NCBI GenBank assembly: GCA_949752745.1
Contig: OX457031.1
Coordinates: 49,572,162 to 49,636,161 of the forward strand
Origin: Protula sp. h YS-2021
Taxonomy: Eukaryota > Annelida > Polychaeta > Sabellida > Serpulidae
Reading direction: 5' to 3'
Length of the DNA: 64,000 nt
Position numbers and translations under genes: made by a program. A model generated the notes under the pieces. That model saw only the letters and a list, made by a program, of their open reading frames with translations. It made no database searches and had not been told where the DNA came from. Below are positions 12,655 to 25,994 of this stretch, one piece after another. The stretch's first letter is position 1, and each line of letters begins with the position of its first letter.

Positions 12655-13049
12655 TTGGTAGTTATCAGCCCACGCGCGGCGTCGTATACGTCTCCGAGCG
12701 TACAAGATGACGCAGACGTAAGGTCTGCGAGCGCGTAATCAGTGTTCACGAAGACGTCTGATGACCGTTTTTGCAATTATGCGGTTGTTGGTTGTGCCTC
12801 GGATCTCCATCGCTGTGGTTGCGCAGATGGATGGCGCAGGTGGATCAAACGGATCCGGCGATCCTGATTTGGCGTTGTTATTTGAGGGCGGCCACTTCTT
12901 CGTCGGTCCCGAGTGCACCCAGTTTCATTATACCGCCGTTGCAACTGGTATATTGTAATTCGGCTACAGTCAAAGCGCCGGTTGAATGGTACACCAGCTT
13001 CTAGCATGTCAATAGCGTGGTCGAGACAGTTTTGCGGAAGTCGAGGCAT
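12655..13049 (-). pseudogene. Tc1-like transposase, N-terminal fragment
   Basis: An ATG at 13047-13049 opens about 90 codons with a Tc1-type paired HTH: CLDHAIDMLEAG, then RFDCSRITIYQLQRRYNETG, then a GRP(Q)-type AT-hook at SGRPQITTPNQDRRIR. The reading then breaks. Downstream, in another frame, comes LRARRPYV-like and RRRIRRRAWA-like sequence typical of the stretch just before the first catalytic Asp. No DDE core follows, so this is a 5' relic. It differs from the Tc1 copy near 59 kb, which keeps the catalytic half. Confidence 0.75.
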
Positions 13050-13455
13050 CTTTATGCGCTCGATATTTAAACCAAAATTTACGTAGAAACGTTGCGATAT
13101 CTTTCTTCAAAACAACTGATAGCGAAAATTACGAATCATCTCAAGCAGAACGAGCTCCTGCCTATCAATATGGTTTAGTGCTCTATACCACATTAACACC
13201 TTGATAATCATTGTATTGGAATAAAACAACAGATTATGTCGCACATATAGATCACTAACAATTATTCAAAGTTTCAAGCAAAGCAACTTTAGAATAAGAA
13301 ATATATTTGACTTTTTGTATGTTAAGTTTCTTTTGTCCTTCAGCATATATACATTATATGCTTGTGAGCAAAATATTTGGGCATAGATGGGCAGAAGACG
13401 AAAATAATTGTTTTGTCAGTTTAGCTAATAAAGATAATAGTGTTCCTAGTCATGC

Positions 13456-14774
<1,319 letters not shown>

Positions 14775-15170
14775 TTATCATGCTGGAAACATTATCATAT
14801 ACATTCCGTTGTAGGAAATATTGTGATGTATATTCTGTTGCTGCACACAGTGTCATGTTTCCTCGTTTCTAGGGCACATTGTCATGTATGTTCCGTTGCA
14901 GCACACACCGTCATGTATGTTCCGTTGCAGCACACACCGTCATGTATGTTCCGTTGCAGCACACACTGTCATGAATGTTCAGTTACAGCACACATTGTCA
15001 TATTTGTTCTTTTCCTACACCCAGCGTCATGTATGTTCTGTTGTAGGCGACATTGTCATGTATGTTACGTGTAGACACAGTGCTATATGTCCGTTGTAGT
15101 ACATATTGTTATCTATGTTCTGTTGCTGAGAACATTGCCATGTATGTTTTGGTGCAGGACACATTGTTAT
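14775..15170. repeat. ~29-bp minisatellite
   Basis: About a dozen diverged units of the form GTTCCGTTGCAGCACACACC followed by GTCATGTAT. The three central units are identical; the outer ones are degraded. The array creates His/Cys-rich spurious open frames. Confidence 0.85.
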
Positions 15171-16224
15171 GTGTAGTCTGTGTTTTTATATACCTATACA
15201 ACCGGAAGTGCACGAGAGGGGAGCTTTAGTGTATCCCAAGTACCTTCAAGTTTGCAGAAGACAGAACAAACAACGATTTACCCCTATACCATGCAGTGTT
15301 ACTTTATTACAAGTTTTAATTGATATTAAAAGTAGCGTAAAATATTTCTAACACTATCTTTTTCAACAAGTAGAACGCGCATGGCCTTGAATAATTGTCC
15401 GCTGAAAATTCGAAGTAGGACTTAAGCATCAGTGTGAGAGATGATCATAAACAGATATACCATGAACCGAAGTTTAAGCTTCCCAGGCACAGAAAAAAGC
15501 CAGAATATTGATAAATTTATAAAAAAAAAATTAAAGCATACCTGACATCTCATCTTCATATTGGTGCTGTGTGTCCATCTCATTGCTTTGATGTATTGTA
15601 GTTTAGGGCATTTGACCAGAAAACATTCTTTTTCTATTTTTTCACATATGTATCAGAAAGTCGTGTTTCCTTCCTATTTAATATACTGTACACATGTCAA
15701 ACGTCGACCCCTGCATTTTTGTTGGAGGTGGGAGGAGTTGTCACGAGAAAATGGGACGGATGAGAGTTCTGATCCGAATATCCCACTGAAAGCAACTTCA
15801 AACGTCATTATTGCCTACCGTTTCTAGGTCTCGGCCAGCCTGCTGGACACTGACCTCGGCCATGACTGCAAAACAAGCAGAAAGAAAGATTATGGCATAA
15901 CTGTAAATGATGTCAGCACTCAAACAATTAAAATTAAACGCAACACTTATTGCCTTGACTTAGCTATCTCGATGCGAAGAACAATTTTGACAGTTTTTCT
16001 TTGACAAAGAAAGTTATTCCTTATGACAAAGAGGTTCCTTACTTGGATATTCGATGGACCAAGTTCGTTTCCCACTGTCCAAACCGTATCAGAAGGCTCA
16101 TAGGGGATGGTCCGTTCGGGATGGACCACTGTGGATGGTCTATAGCAACTAAAGACCTTCCGGAATGGACTAGAGGGCCAGGTCATGCACCCAGGTACTG
16201 AGAGAAGTGGACCAAATATAATAA
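15171..16224. other. Intergenic sequence, no gene seen
   Basis: No recognisable coding region or repeat. The open frames at 15561-15827 and 16001-16201 match no family I know. Confidence 0.5.
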
Positions 16225-16650
16225 GATAATAATTATGCTTATAGCCAGATATGCAAATAGCCTATGACAATTTGAAAATAAAACTGGATCTAACGGTAAA
16301 TTGTGATTAATATCGGTTCAACATTACGAAAGTTATCTACTTTTTTGGGTTTTTTTTAAGTTAAACTTTTGGGATGTAAAAATTATGATTATAGCCACAT
16401 ATGCAAATAGCCTATGACAATTTGATATAAAAACTAGACATAAAACTGGATCAAACGGTGAAATTTTGATTAAAATTCGTTAAACATTACGAAAGATATC
16501 TACTTTTTTTTGATTTTTTTTTAAGTTAAAACTTTGGGATGTAAAAATTATGCTTATAACCACATATGCAAATAGCCTATGACAACTTTATGTAAAAACT
16601 AGACATAAAACTGATTCAAACGGTAAACTTTTGATTGAAATTGGTGAAAC
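16225..16650. repeat. ~150-bp repeat related to Polinton-internal repeats
   Basis: Three tandem units share TTATAGCCACATATGCAAAT, AGCCTATGAC, AAAACTGGATC-AACGGT and ATTACGAAAG-TATCTACTTTT. A related unit occurs in the small element at about 55.5-56.2 kb, and in reverse orientation inside the large Polinton at about 32,530-32,720. Confidence 0.7.
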
Positions 16651-17275
16651 GATTATTATGACGTCATAACGTGTTCCACAATAGTATGGTCTAGGGTTAG
16701 GATTACGCCGCCTGGGGGCGGTTGGTCACATGACTGATGACGTCATTATGACGCCACAAAGTGTTTTTAAACTCTCATTTCTACACAACAAAAAAGTAGC
16801 CATCGAACCACCATTCCAACACATCTTTTTCAAATGGGATGAAAAATGTTGTAAAACACCAATGGGTGTTCTACAACACTTTTCTCCAACAAAAAAGTGT
16901 GGCAGAACACCCATGGGCGTTCTATCACACCCTCTGTCGTCTTTATGACGTCATAGGGTGTTGTAAAACACCTATTTTCATACTGATAATGACCGATTTC
17001 CGACCTTCATGTGACCGACCAGACGTATGCTGGTTTAATAACGACCCCGTTCAGTATTGATAAAGGTGCTGGATACCTCGGTTGAAAGTGAAACTAGATG
17101 TTAACTTATAAATAGAAGCCCTGTTATTCGTGTAAATCCATAAATACCTGCATGTTGTTTTAATCAGTGATAAGAACTTTAAGTTGTGTATTCATAGCAC
17201 ACAACCTTTAAAAAGCTCAACAACTTAAGGTTAGATAGATCAATGTGACTGTGGGTGGATATATATATATGTTAC
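16651..17275. other. Intergenic sequence with short repeated blocks
   Basis: Around 16,840-16,970 the motif AACACCCATGGGCGTTCT and related forms repeat, next to TGACGTCAT sites near 16,660, 16,737 and 16,945. No gene is visible. Confidence 0.4.
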
Positions 17276-17279
17276 AGGG

Positions 17280-17364
<85 letters not shown>

Positions 17365-17400
17365 TACTATCTCATAACTTGAAAAATTAAATATTAAGTA
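17276..17400. repeat. (TA)n plus 35-bp flank, copy 1
   Basis: A (TA)n tract runs to about 17,361 and is followed by ATCAGTACTATCTCATAACT and TGAAAAATTAAATAT. The same flank follows the (TA)n tract at 18,252-18,362, so tract and flank were duplicated together. Confidence 0.85.
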
Positions 17401-18250
17401 AAAAGTGAGGGAGTCATGCTTGGAGTTCAAAGTACATATTAAGATTAATTATGAAATCCAAACCGAGTCCCGTTATTAGTATTATTATTATTACCATTAG
17501 TATTATTATTATTATTATTATTACTTAATCGTTATTATTATAATGATGCAAGTAAAAAGTAATAATAGGGAGTTTAGTTTGGAGTTCTAGGTAATAAAGT
17601 AAATAATATGAAGTCCAAACTGAGTCCCGATATTTATAAAAATATTAATTGTTTTGTACAATAAAAAGTAAAGAATTCCTGTTTGGAATGGATAATTGAA
17701 ATGAAAAGCCCAAATGGTGTTACATAACATCAAAAAAAATGTAAAATTTTAAAAAATTACTCACTCGCGTTCAGCTGGAATTCTCCTGGTTCACAAATTA
17801 TCCAAGGTTTGCACGGAGCGTTAGTAACAAGATATCCTGGGTTATTTAAAATTATTTACTGTAGTAACTGATCTTGTGACGAAACAACAGAATCCTAATG
17901 ACGACACAAAAGAATCCAGTTTAAAGCGTCACAGCAACACCTATCCGAATATTCGTCCCAGTTTAAAGGAAAATACTTTAAATATCAGCAGTAATGTTTA
18001 AAGCGTCCCAGAGGTATCCAGAATATACTATATAAGAAAAAAAAATAATAGAGATATTCCAACAAAATTTAAACAAATTTATTTCTTAGCTTAATTATAT
18101 AAAATGTGTTACACGCGAGAAGAGTAAAATGAATGAGGTTGCTGAATGCTTAACAGCTACCCTCATTGAGTACAGATAATTTTAGACCAATCAAATCGGA
18201 GGGACGGCTTATTCATAAATCCGTCTAGGTCAGTGGGCGGACCTAAACGG

Positions 18251-18251
<1 letters not shown>
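17401..18251. other. AT-rich intergenic sequence
   Basis: An (ATT)n-like tract lies near 17,476-17,545. No coding region is recognised. Confidence 0.5.
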
Positions 18252-18331
<80 letters not shown>

Positions 18332-18362
18332 TACTATCTCATAACTTGAAAAATTAAATATG
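18252..18362. repeat. (TA)n plus 35-bp flank, copy 2
   Basis: This is the second copy of the tract and flank seen at 17,276-17,400. Confidence 0.85.
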
Positions 18363-19747
18363 TATTGTTGGAATGTGGCATTAAGAAAAGAGAGAACTAT
18401 CGCCAAAAGGGTGGCGAAGATTATGGATGATGTGGTGTTGTTTACGCCCAAGCAATACAGGTAAGCAGCTGATTCAACACGCCACTTCTTGCCTTTTGTG
18501 AGGCCACTTGGCATTCCACATAACATATTTTTTTCTATATAGTTTTAATGATGTTACGTTCGAGTTAAATTTTATGTGAATTAAAAATATCAGGTTTATT
18601 GTAAGACTCTGGATCCAACTAATGGCCACTTTGAGATTCGCTCTTTTACCTAAGCTTAGACTGTAAACGATATAAAACAGTTGAATTTGAAAAAGAACAT
18701 TCAGTCAGGCACAATATTTGCTGCAAGTATTTGTTTGTTTGTTTGTTTGTTTTTATTTATTGAAATTTCAGTATTCGGTAGTATTTCTGGCTTTTGCCAG
18801 TGTAATATTTTTTTTTTCTCTCCACTGTGTGGTATTCCACCACCCCGGATAGGGGTTGGGGTGAGGGATAACTATCTCCTCCCTCACCGCCACCACCTGG
18901 TGTATCTTCTCATTTAATTGGAGAAAAAAGCGCCTTTAAAATATCTTATTTTATGTACTTCTGTACTTCTGAAATGCTTGTTTTTTTTTGTTTTTTTGTT
19001 TGTTTTTGTTTGTTTGTTTGTTTGTTTGTTTTTTGGACCTATTTCGACATGAAGGTCAATGTTCACATCTTGACAGTGCAGCATTGACACAGTTCACAAA
19101 AAACCTGGAACTGTTTAAATTCCGCGGGTGGGGGGGGGGGGAGCATTCACATAGAACTTTGCCACCATACGCGTCCATGACCCATAAAAGAGGAGAGCTA
19201 AGTTCGAAATAATACTCATTGCATCCGAAAGAACCCCCCCCCCTCCCCTTCTAACACAACTGACACTTCCCGTGGACCACGTATGTCCCTTTCTCTGAGT
19301 TTGTTTTTTTTTTTTGACATGCGTGGTAACACATGTGGTAACGAGTGCTCACCCCCCCCCTTCCCCCCCCCCCCATCGCTCCCAGGTTTTAATGGCGCAG
19401 ACTAATGTGCGGTGGGATCAGAGAATATTTTTCATATAAATCTGCTGACTATTCCCGAAAAGCCTCAAAGCCAACTGAATGAGGGATACAGTAATGCACG
19501 AGTAGCCGCCCTCCCAACAAATTTCTCTTCTTTACTCTAACTGTATCTTCAGATTCGGTTTAGTCTTTATCATAGTTTTTTATTCTGTGCAGACCAAACA
19601 TGTGAAATACAATCAATTGGTCACCTGGCTGTGTTGATTTTTGGGTGATGTTTAGTTAATGGAATTTGACCCAAAAAAAGACAATTTGAATATAAAGCTT
19701 TTTATTTGAAAATTACCTTTGCCAAAACGCTGTTTCTTCATTTAAAG
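18363..19747. other. Low-complexity DNA before the first visible HSPA12 exon
   Basis: TTTG repeats occur at 18,728-18,750 and 18,985-19,030, with long C or G runs at 19,128-19,142, 19,232-19,245 and 19,350-19,374. The last 20 bases, CTGTTTCTTCATTTAAAG-like, look like the 3' splice site of an upstream intron. I could not find the first coding exon of the gene here. Confidence 0.5.
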
Positions 19748-21171
19748 AAAACACGGAGAAAGATGCGCAACTATCAACCAATCAAAACGAAGAGACATTC
19801 CAGGACCAATCTAACCTTGCGCGGGGGGAGTTAGGTTCTACATCATACGAAGATGTTTTGTCCACGGCGACAAAGCAAACATTTTACACAAAGAGCACAG
19901 ATAATTTAGATTCTGGTAACGGTCAAAACAATTCCTTTGCATTTCCAGTCGATGTAATTAGTGGCTCACTGGATGGCTGCGAAAGTAAAGAGGGGCTTGC
20001 TAAGACGGACAGAACGATCACTGCAGTTCACATTGATGGTAGTGATGATTTAAGTAAAAGTGACAAAGAGAATAGTTATTTGACAACTAGCATTGATAGT
20101 GTGCATAGTAAATTAGGAACGCTATTTGAGCCTCCGCCGAGCCAGGATGAAGGCAATGAGGAAGTACTGGATAAGGACGAGGAAGTAATTCCCAATGTGA
20201 GCAATGGATCTGTGCCAAATGGAAACGATTACTGTGAAGGCAAAATCAGAAGTAGTGATGACGAAACACCAGTATCGTGGGACATCGAACAATCAAATGT
20301 GTTGTCAGGGGAAACGGCAGTACCTGCCAGTATTGTTGAAGGGCGTATCGAAGGTGATGGAGGAAATGGAGACACTTTTGACGGAAGTAACCATAGCAAT
20401 AATGATGCCATATATCATGGTAGCCCGGAGCAACTACATAATGGTAGCCCAGAGCAACTAGATAATGATGACACGGGACAGCTAGATACTGGTGACACCG
20501 GGCAGCTGGATAATGGTGACACCGGGCAGCTGGATAATGGTGACACGGGGCAGCTACGTTCGTGTCACCCACAAGGCAATAAAAATAAAGCCTGCGTAGA
20601 TAGAGACATACCCGAAAGCATGAATAATTCTGCTGCATCTTTGAAGTGCCAGTTCAATGATAGCCCAGAATGCCCTTGTGAGATTCCACAACCGGAAGTA
20701 GAGTCATTACATGAGAATGTCTACGATCACGACGAAGACAACAGCTCTCACGATGACGATGATGCCCTTGACCACTCAACACAACCCGAATCAGCGCCTG
20801 GATCGCCTTTACAAGAAAGCGAGGCGAGAGCCGAAAGCGAAAACACCGGAACATATCCCCCCGATCCAACGCAGTACCACATCTATGTAGCAGTTGATAT
20901 TGGGACTCTTTTTACTGGTTATTGCTATAAAATACCTGACACCGACAATGTTTATATCAATACATATCCTGGTATGTCCCAGCAAAGCTACAAAATCACG
21001 TCAGCGCTTTTGATTGACGGCAGAGGAGAGTTTGTAGCTTTTGGTGAAGAAGCACTAGAGCCGCGCGGACCAGACTCCGATGATTCTGACGAGGAGACGG
21101 AACAAAATGAAACCGGAAGTGGAGCAGTGAACGGCACGTTGTTTCATCCATTTGAATGGGAGATCTCTGAT
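19748..21171 (+). CDS. HSPA12-like protein, exon 1: acidic repeat region and start of ATPase
   Basis: The first ~375 codons form a low-complexity, Asp/Glu/Ser/Asn/Gly-rich region with no predicted fold and a run of 8-residue repeats (GSPEQLDN, GDTGQLDN). The HSP70-type nucleotide-binding domain then starts at YHIYVAVDIGTLFTGYCYKI; DIGTLFTGY stands for the usual DFGTTYSGY phosphate-1 loop. FAFGEEALE-like sequence follows, as in HSPA12A/B. The exon ends at 21,171 (WEISD) on a GTAAGT donor. HSPA12 proteins normally have a short N-terminal tail, so the acidic extension is unusual. There is no in-frame ATG before codon ~290 of the exon, so an earlier exon must supply the start. Confidence 0.8.
20419..20565 (+). 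repeat. 24-bp coding repeats (8 residues) in HSPA12 exon 1
   Basis: Six in-frame units read GSPEQLHN, GSPEQLDN, DDTGQLDT, GDTGQLDN, GDTGQLDN and GDTGQLRS. The last copies are almost identical at DNA level, which points to recent expansion. The length is a multiple of three, so the frame is kept. Confidence 0.9.
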
Positions 21172-21580
21172 GTAAGTGCAGTTTTGTAAGCACACAATAA
21201 GGTGCAGTTTATTTAAGGCCAGGGACAAAATAATCCTGTGTCTCATCCCAATTTTTTAACAATCTGACCAGGCTGACAGGCGATTTTTTTTTCACTTTTC
21301 TTTCCAAAGAATTAGACGGTCCCGGCCCCGATTTTTTTTTATTTTTGAAGATTTTTGCATTAGCCAAATTCTTGATTCGTTTTTGTTCCCACAAAATATT
21401 GCATTATGAAAAGTTTTCCTACCATAATACTTATATTATTAATTTTAAAAGCGGTAGGGGTGTTTCTCGCATGAAAATACTTTAAGATATAATTCTTATT
21501 TGAAAGGTCATTTTCTGGGCGTTTTGCTTCCTTCCATGTAAATATCTTTATTTTAAAATTTTGTCGATTTCTCTTTTTTT

Positions 21581-21780
21581 NNNNNNNNNNNNNNNNNNNN
21601 NNNNNNNNNNNNNNNNNNNNNNNNNNNNNNNNNNNNNNNNNNNNNNNNNNNNNNNNNNNNNNNNNNNNNNNNNNNNNNNNNNNNNNNNNNNNNNNNNNNN
21701 NNNNNNNNNNNNNNNNNNNNNNNNNNNNNNNNNNNNNNNNNNNNNNNNNNNNNNNNNNNNNNNNNNNNNNNNNNNNNNNN
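21581..21780. other. Assembly gap (200 N)
   Basis: A run of exactly 200 undetermined bases in intron 1 of the HSPA12-like gene. Its true length is unknown. It cuts a tRNA-derived SINE on its right edge. Confidence 0.99.
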
Positions 21781-21847
21781 CCACCGACCTTCAGATCATG
21801 GGTCCGCTTACGGGTCCTCTGCTCTACCAACTGAGCCATTCAGGCCA
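21781..21847 (-). repeat. tRNA-derived SINE, truncated by the gap
   Basis: Read on the minus strand, a consensus-like A box, TGGCTCAGTTGG, is followed by TAGAGCAGAGGACCCG and an anticodon-arm-like region ending GATCTGAAGGTCGG. The B box would fall inside the N gap. It may be a true tRNA gene or, more likely, a SINE head. Confidence 0.55.
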
Positions 21848-21880
21848 GAAGGTTATTGATTGGGAAAATATTCCTCATAT

Positions 21881-22100
21881 ACGGTGGGAGTTACATAACA
21901 CATGATTGACACATGACACGTGACATATGACACGTGACACATGATTGACATGTCACGTGACTAATGATGTCATGATGACCTCATTATGACGTCATTCATA
22001 CAGGCGCGCGCTATTTCAATTACCATCTGGTCCAGAACTCTCATGAGAGTTCTGGACCACCCTGTGACGTCATTTTGGCGCCAATTTTTGGTCCAGAACT
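21881..22100. repeat. Short ACGTGACA repeats and a 32-bp perfect palindrome
   Basis: Repeats of GACACATGA/GACACGTGA run from 21,907 to 21,965. They are followed by TGACGTCA sites and then a perfect palindrome at 22,028-22,059, whose half site is TGGTCCAGAACTCTCA. A half copy, TGGTCCAGAACTCTCG, follows at 22,089-22,104. Confidence 0.8.
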
Positions 22101-22827
22101 CTCGTTTCTCAACTACTATTTCTCTTTTTTTTAGACCATGCCTTGTCACTTCTTTTTGTCTTTGATATCAATACGATATTTGAATAAGCGATTGTACTGA
22201 TTCACTTTTTAATATCAAAGTACGATAGCGAAGTTTCCTTTTTATGCTCATTTTTACAGCAAAATGATTTCAGTATAATCTACTGATAGGAAAAGCACAG
22301 TAAGTTTGATATATTGATATGATTAATACAGCACACGTGATTCATCTACTGATCTATGCCATTGAGTTATTGTCAGGAATTCAACGCTATTGATAGCAAT
22401 AACAGTATAAATAATGTTTGGAATTTAATTGTGTTTATTCAAGAATCAATTTCTGACATCGCTGAATTTTTATTTTAAATTTCAGTTAAAAATTTCACTT
22501 AAAAACTCCTGATGTGAAGAAATGATAGCAGAGGACAGAATTTTTATGTCAGAGTTTAATTTACTATACTCAGATAAACCCACGATATCAAGAATTAATT
22601 TGTGATTTTAAACACTGTCTGAAATCAAACATTCAACCAATGACATCATTAACAAATACTGACATCACACAATTAGATCAGATACCAATATACGAAAATA
22701 ATTTCATATATCAGTATTTAATCTGTGTTAGAACCACGTTAATTTTTTGTATAGAAATGGTTTATTGATGTGCTGAAAATAGAATTCTGCAAAATGAACA
22801 ACTGAAAGAGGGGTGAATAATTTACAG

Positions 22828-23033
22828 TTCACAAAAGACATTATGGGGACTGTTCTTCTTACAAAACCCATACTTGCATTTAATGCACTACGCGTTGTTA
22901 AGGGCCGACCAGAGAATGCTTACCTGGAGAGTGTGGATGGGGAGAAGAGGCTTGCCGCCGTGGAAGCGCTGGCGATGTTGCTCTCACACTTCCGCAGTTC
23001 TCTCACTGGTTGTCTGAAGAACTCGGCATTGAG
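22828..23033 (+). CDS. HSPA12-like protein, exon 2
   Basis: The acceptor ends TTTACAG and the exon starts FTKDIMGTV in phase 0, matching the exon 1 donor. The protein runs through ENAYLESVDGEKRLAAVEAL and AMLLSHFRSSLTG, which matches the HSPA12 segment where a short 'V-G-K/E...A' stretch precedes the helix before the W-V-I-T-V-P strand. It ends with two bases of an Arg codon at the GTCTGT donor. Confidence 0.75.
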
Positions 23034-23378
23034 GTCTGTTTGTGGAGTATCTCATTTTAGCATTCGCGGGTTCAGATGAGAAAAAAAATACCGTAACGAT
23101 AGGACGGGGAGGGGGTGAGGGAAGGGGATGAGGTGGAGTTCAAAGAGTTCAAGGATCTTCAGTTAATTCAACAGACGGTGGCATTTGGCAACAAAATTAC
23201 AACATTTTGGCACATTTATTATGTATTTGGACGGCTCATTTCAATGTTTTTTTGTTTTTTTTTTGGAAATTGTCCTGGTCAGTTTATAAATTACCCAGAG
23301 TTAAATGTTATCCTCAATATGTTGTTTAGGGATGTTCCTTTATATAAGGATTTTATTGTTCATATATTTAATGTGCAG

Positions 23379-23472
23379 AAACATTAGTATGACTGATGTC
23401 AAGTGGGTGGTAACGCTACCCAGCAGATTTGGAAGTGAAGGGCATGGTCTGGTCAAGGATGCTGCTAAAAAG
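23379..23472 (+). CDS. HSPA12-like protein, exon 3
   Basis: Its first base completes the Arg codon begun in exon 2. The exon encodes MTDVKWVVTLPSRF and then VKDAAKK, equivalent to the W-V-I-T-V-P ... REAA segment of HSPA12 proteins. It ends in phase 0 at a GTAACA donor. The next exon lies 25.9 kb away and continues this segment directly (AGICAEAG), so no exon appears lost between them. Confidence 0.8.
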
Positions 23473-23599
23473 GTAACAATTTCATCGTCGGCGATAAGTC
23501 TGTGTGTCGATGGGGAGGGGGTGCGGTGGGACGTGAGTGCCTCTTTATGAATGTGAGTAATGTGCCCACTTCAGGGCGAAATTACAGAGATTCAGATTA

Positions 23600-24010
23600 T
23601 GTACCATGACTATTTTTGTGTACATCTCTTGACTAATTTTTCTGTGCAGCTAACGTGACTATTTTTTGTGTACATATCTTGACTAATTTTTCTGTGCATC
23701 TAACGTAACTATTTTTTGTGTAATCTCTTGACTAATTTTTCTGTGCATCTAACGTAACTATTTTTTGTGTAATCTCTTGACTAATTTTTATGTGCATCTA
23801 ACGTAACTATTTTTTGTGTAATCTCTTGACTAATTTTTATGTGCATCTAACGTAACTATTTTTTGTGTAATCTCTTGACTAATTTTTGTGTGCATCTAAC
23901 GTAACTATTTTTTGTGTAATCTCTTGACTAATTTTTATGTGCATCTAACGTAACTATTTTTTGTGTAATCTCTTGACTAATTTTTGTGTGCATCTAACGT
24001 TGACTATTTT
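23600..24010. repeat. 49-bp minisatellite in HSPA12 intron 3
   Basis: About eight units of CTTGACTAATTTTTATGTGC plus ATCTAACGTAACTATTTTTTGTGTAAT-like sequence; the period counts to 49 bases. Related words (TTGACTATTTTTTGGTGTAC) appear at 49,314-49,333 just before exon 4, so the two ends of the intron share this repeat family. Confidence 0.9.
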
Positions 24011-24334
24011 TTTTTGATAAGTTTTGATGTGGGTCTAGGACAATTGCCGCATCGACAATTCCCTACTTTTTTCAAAAATCACGATCTTCTATGCAGTCTT
24101 TATTTTAAGTATTGCCGCGCTATTCTACAATATTTTATTCCATTTTGTGCATCTAAAATAATAAATTTTTCTAATTTAAAACTGTCAATTTTCAGTATCA
24201 AACTACAGCTGTGAAAATGTCTAGCTTAAAACTACAGTTCCTGGCTCTTGAAATGCAAACCTCCGATCAATGTCCAGTATTGAACTACTCAGAACTACTC
24301 TGAAACGCAAATCTTTCGTTTTAAGACACATTTT

Positions 24335-24600
24335 TAAATGTGTCAAATATGTAGTATATTCACGAAGCATTTCAGCAATTTCCACCTCGAATCATGTTCT
24401 CATGTTTGAGAGTTAGTGCGAAAAGCACAAACCAAGACCACAAATAAAATTAAGATATTTTTTTCTTTCTTAGTTTTGACAAAAACACCCGAAAATTCGA
24501 TATGTTGTAAAAGAAATTCTCTGACAATGTGTTTGCAAACACAAGCATATGAAAGCAAGCCAATCAGAAAGCAGATCTGGACCTAGGTCCCGCTTAAAAG
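24335..24600 (+). repeat. MITE-like repeat, copy 1 (intron 3, left)
   Basis: The sequence with GAATCATGTTCTCATG, AAAGAAATTCTCTGACAATG, TGTTTGCAAACACAAG and AGCCAATCAGAAAGCAGAT returns in reverse orientation at 48,540-48,835. The two copies bracket the DIRS and Polinton insertions. No ORF is present. Confidence 0.65.
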
Positions 24601-25742
24601 TTCAAAGTCTTGACCGAGGGGATGGGCCGGGATTTGCCGATTTGGTCGGAAATCTCTTACCTGCTCCGTGAATATACTGGATATTTGACACATTTTAAAA
24701 ATGTGTCTCATGTTCATAAAACGACAGTTTTATAATTGTCAAATATAACCAGTATGTATTCACTCTGAGGTTAGAGATTTTCGCCTTGGAACGACTCATT
24801 CAGGAGGTGGGGTCAAACACGTTACCCCGAACGTGTTCCAGTGACAACTGACTAATATTATTCCACTGAGTGCCTGGTTTCCTGTAACTAAGACTCACAA
24901 CCAAATATAGAGTCAAATTTGGGCTACTAACACACCTATGGCGGAAACGACAACCAACTATCACCCACCTATCAGTGAAAACAAGTCTAAGTTTCTCGAA
25001 ATGCTTTGCAGCCCATTTCTGGCTCATTTCGTAGTTAACAGACGCTAAGATAGCTCGCTGAGTTTCCAAAAACAAAACAAAGTAATAGCCATTACTGCAG
25101 CGAACAGACTAGCATTTAACACAACTAAATTCATTTTACCATCGATGACCGCAACCGTCGACAATACCGTCGTGGGAAAGACCACGGCGGTAATTGCTAC
25201 GGGCATCGTCGCATGAAGATGATATCGGACATCAGTGCCAAGTTAAAGATCCTGAGTAAATTCACAGACTGATAAAACAGGGGGATACGAATTATCGACC
25301 CCTATACACTATTGTGAGCTTTTCAGGTAGTAACTTGGTGTTATAGGCCCGTACTCTACCGTAATTACAACAGCACCCGTAACTGAATACCTACCGTCGA
25401 GGGAAATCATTACCGCATACCCAGAAGGCAATTTCTGGATATAATACTGACAAACTAATACTATTCAAATCAGTTCATTTCACCCTATTACTAAAATTAA
25501 ATAAACGAATACTGAATACAGTTTTCCATGCCGTAAAAAAGCAAACGTCCATAGCATTGTAGGGCATAATATAGTCACACAGTCTGACGGGAAACTATTT
25601 ATTCCCCTTCACTTGAGCTGAGGGTTTCTTGCCTGTCCCGCTCTTGGAATACTGTTCCTTTGACTTGCAACGAGAGGTAAATAGGCGTCAGATGACTTCT
25701 CCCGATGCGACAAATGGACCTATTGAATGTAGGCTCGACATT
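24601..25742. other. Intron sequence without a recognised gene
   Basis: A minus-strand open frame at 24,800-25,075 matches no family I know. From about 25,140 the motif TACCGT becomes frequent, as in the rest of the DIRS-like region. The segment may be a 3' untranslated part of that element. Confidence 0.4.
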
Positions 25743-25994
25743 TCATCTGTAGTAATGTTGGAGGTAATAGAAAATAAATGTATTTGCATTTTTCATCTCA
25801 TCATCTGAAGTTGCCTCCGTCGCTGACTTTAATGAGTTCTCCACTTGTCTTACTTGATGAGGTTTTATATTTAGAGTTTTTAACATTTCAGAGCCAGCAT
25901 CAGCATATGCCAAAGTAATCACTTGTTTTATAGAACTCGAAACGGTTTGCCTAGTAATATCCTTGCACACCCCGGGCACGAGGGAAATAATCAA
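25743..25994 (-). pseudogene. DIRS-like tyrosine recombinase, C-terminal fragment
   Basis: The frame reads CKDITRQTVSSSIKQVITLAY and then IKPHQVRQVENSLKSATEA. DIRS-group tyrosine recombinases have a 'R-x-T-V-S-x-W-I-K' helix and an H-x-x-R box in this order; here the box is HQVR. The N-terminal part and the final Tyr are not clear. It lies downstream, on the minus strand, of the RNase H and reverse transcriptase relics below, which is the DIRS gene order. Confidence 0.65.

Noticed and set aside
21360..21905. Open frames spanning the N run
   Set aside because: The undetermined bases leave the frames open artificially; no evidence of coding.
22881..22970. Idea that the Polinton insertion deleted HSPA12 exons
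   Set aside because: Exon 3 (DAAKK) and exon 4 (AGICAEAG) are contiguous in the family alignment and in phase, so nothing appears lost.
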